Of a stretch of DNA of 16,136 nt, positions 15,497 through 16,136 are shown one piece after another. The number at the start of each line of letters is the position of its first letter. Within the stretch, counting starts at the first letter, position 1. The position numbers and the translations under genes are program-made. The stretch lies in NCBI GenBank assembly GCA_029939545.1, contig JAOZSS010000039.1:1-16136 (forward strand). Direction: 5' to 3'. Source of the DNA: Kiritimatiellia bacterium (GTDB lineage: Bacteria > Verrucomicrobiota > Kiritimatiellia > UBA8416 > JABMPJ01). The notes beneath the pieces are model-generated. The model saw only the letters and a list, made by a program, of their open reading frames with translations. It was not told the DNA's origin and searched no databases.

Positions 15497-15879
15497 TGCG
15501 GCGACAGCGACGCAGGTCGGGGCGGTGGGAGATCGAGCGGGAGCGTTTCCGCATCGCTGATCGCTTCCCGTCCGCCGGCCTCGGGGACGCGACGCCATTG
15601 GGCGATGTTCTCTCGCGCGTCATGAAGAAGGCCGGCCTCTCCGAACAGCACTGGGCGGCCGTGCTCGAGGAGTCCTGGGCTGATATTGCCGGCGCAGGCG
15701 TTGCAGGCCACACGCGCCCCGGCCCGCTTAGAGAGAAGACGCTGGTGATCTACGTGGATAGCTCGGTCTGGCTAAACGAGCTGCGCCGCATGGGCCAACG
15801 CATGCTGCTCAACAACCTCCAGAAGCAGTTCGGCCCCTCGCGTATCAAGGACGTGAAGCTGGAACTGGACCCGGGGTAA
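15496..15879 (+). CDS. DUF721 protein, DciA-like
   Basis: A 127-residue protein with a basic N-terminus (MRRQRRRSGRW) and a DUF721 core at about 35-125: LGDVLSRVMKKAGL, WADIAGAGVAGHTRPGPLRE, LVIYVDSSVWLNELRRM and a C-terminal LLNNLQKQFG. DciA, the founding DUF721 protein, loads or helps the replicative helicase DnaB in bacteria lacking DnaC. Length fits the family. It starts inside the pntB stop codon (TAATG), so it is co-translated with the transhydrogenase, an odd neighbour because DUF721 genes more often lie near replication or secA genes. The family match is by eye; function by homology only. Confidence 0.75.
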
Positions 15880-15895
15880 GAAGCCCCTTTACTCT

Positions 15896-16045
15896 ATGGA
15901 CTACACCACTGCCGAACGGTGTTGGATTGGGCTCTCCATTCTCCTGCTGGGGATATCGAAGGGCGGATTCCCGGTCAGCCCGATACAAAACCCGATAATC
16001 GTACCCGCAACCAGCCGCAGCACAACGCCTTCAATTCCAAAATAA
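15896..16045 (+). pseudogene. N-terminal remnant of a TauE/SafE-family permease, plus strand
   Basis: A 49-codon frame starts 16 bases after the DUF721 stop. Its first 30 residues read like the beginning of a sulfite exporter TauE/SafE (DUF81) permease: a first hydrophobic helix with GLSILLLGISKGGFPVSPI, where the LGxSKGG turn is characteristic. From residue 31 on (QNPIIVPATS) it is hydrophilic and leads to a stop, whereas a real family member has about 250 residues and several helices. It shows no clear ribosome-binding site. The likeness is judged by eye; it could be a chance frame, but a second permease-like N-terminus on the other strand meets it at the same place. Confidence 0.55.
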
Positions 16046-16050
16046 AACAC
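15901..16050 (-). pseudogene. N-terminal remnant of a second TauE/SafE-family permease, minus strand
   Basis: A 49-codon minus-strand frame begins at GTG 16050 with a good ribosome-binding site (GAGAGGGG, read on the minus strand from about 16067). Residues 1-27 read FYFGIEGVVLRLVAGTIIGF then CIGLTG, very like the first helix of TauE/SafE permeases just before their GLTGxGGG turn. After G27 it continues as NPPFDIPSRR, which is simply the antisense of the plus-strand remnant, so similarity ends there. The two fragments share bases 15970-15985. A deletion between convergent permease genes, or an assembly join, would produce this. Confidence 0.5.
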
Positions 16051-16136
16051 AGCGCAACCCCTCTCCGGTGCCCAGACTATTGAAGGGGTGTAACCGGTCT
16101 TCCGCTCTCACTCATGCGACTAAGCGCCCCCCATTT
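16051..16136. other. Right-edge sequence without a recognised gene
   Basis: The final 86 bases are upstream of the minus-strand permease remnant and contain its ribosome-binding site. A 6-bp inverted repeat, ACCCCT (16057-16062) and AGGGGT (16084-16089), is visible. I see no coding frame or clear promoter. Confidence 0.4.

Overview
The window looks like a chromosomal segment of a Gram-negative, moderately GC-rich bacterium. An outer-membrane secretin with a GspC/PilP-like inner-membrane partner implies a double membrane. The gene mix (Lrp plus aminotransferase pair, three-gene proton-translocating transhydrogenase, ECF sigma plus zinc anti-sigma, long SerA, rpmE-prfA-prmC) and heptamer repeats between genes would suit the PVC superphylum or a related lineage, but the sequence alone does not fix the taxonomy. 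Most of the window is ordinary housekeeping and envelope genes. I found no CRISPR array, insertion sequence, prophage, tRNA or rRNA, and no gene-free stretch longer than 300 bases.

Layout, left to right. Bases 1-83 hold the start of a minus-strand gene that runs off the left edge. An Lrp/AsnC regulator (312-791) overlaps a class I/II aminotransferase (766-1941). After a strong sigma-70-type promoter (2021-2049) comes a three-gene envelope operon: a bitopic GspC/PilP-like protein, a secretin, and an exported coiled-coil/TPR protein (2098-5780). Facing it on the minus strand are an anti-sigma factor, an ECF sigma factor and serA (5842-8494). Heptamer repeat tracts lie on both sides of the sigma/anti-sigma pair. 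Divergent from serA is a protein joining a calcineurin-type phosphoesterase to a PHP domain (8624-10093). The minus-strand translation operon rpmE-prfA-prmC (10124-12356) follows. Divergent from rpmE, and sharing a back-to-back promoter region, is the tightly packed operon pntAA-pntAB-pntB plus a DciA-like DUF721 gene (12520-15879). The last 240 bases hold two 49-codon reading frames on opposite strands. Each resembles the N-terminus of a TauE/SafE permease and they overlap at one junction. This looks like a deletion between two convergent permease genes, or an assembly chimera.

How the genes work together. The transhydrogenase uses the proton gradient to make NADPH. SerA draws 3-phosphoglycerate into serine, and the Lrp-linked aminotransferase probably acts in amino-acid metabolism. 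L31, RF1 and the RF1/RF2 methylase form a translation unit. The secretin operon is a partial type II secretion or type IV pilus-like assembly with no ATPase, platform protein or pilin in view. The points most worth a second look are the TauE/SafE junction, the double phosphoesterase fusion, the heptamer tracts that flank the sigma cassette and encode the end of the anti-sigma factor, the Glu-to-Asp change in SerA, the exported-looking extension on PntAB, and DUF721 in a pnt operon. None amounts to a demonstrated new system.
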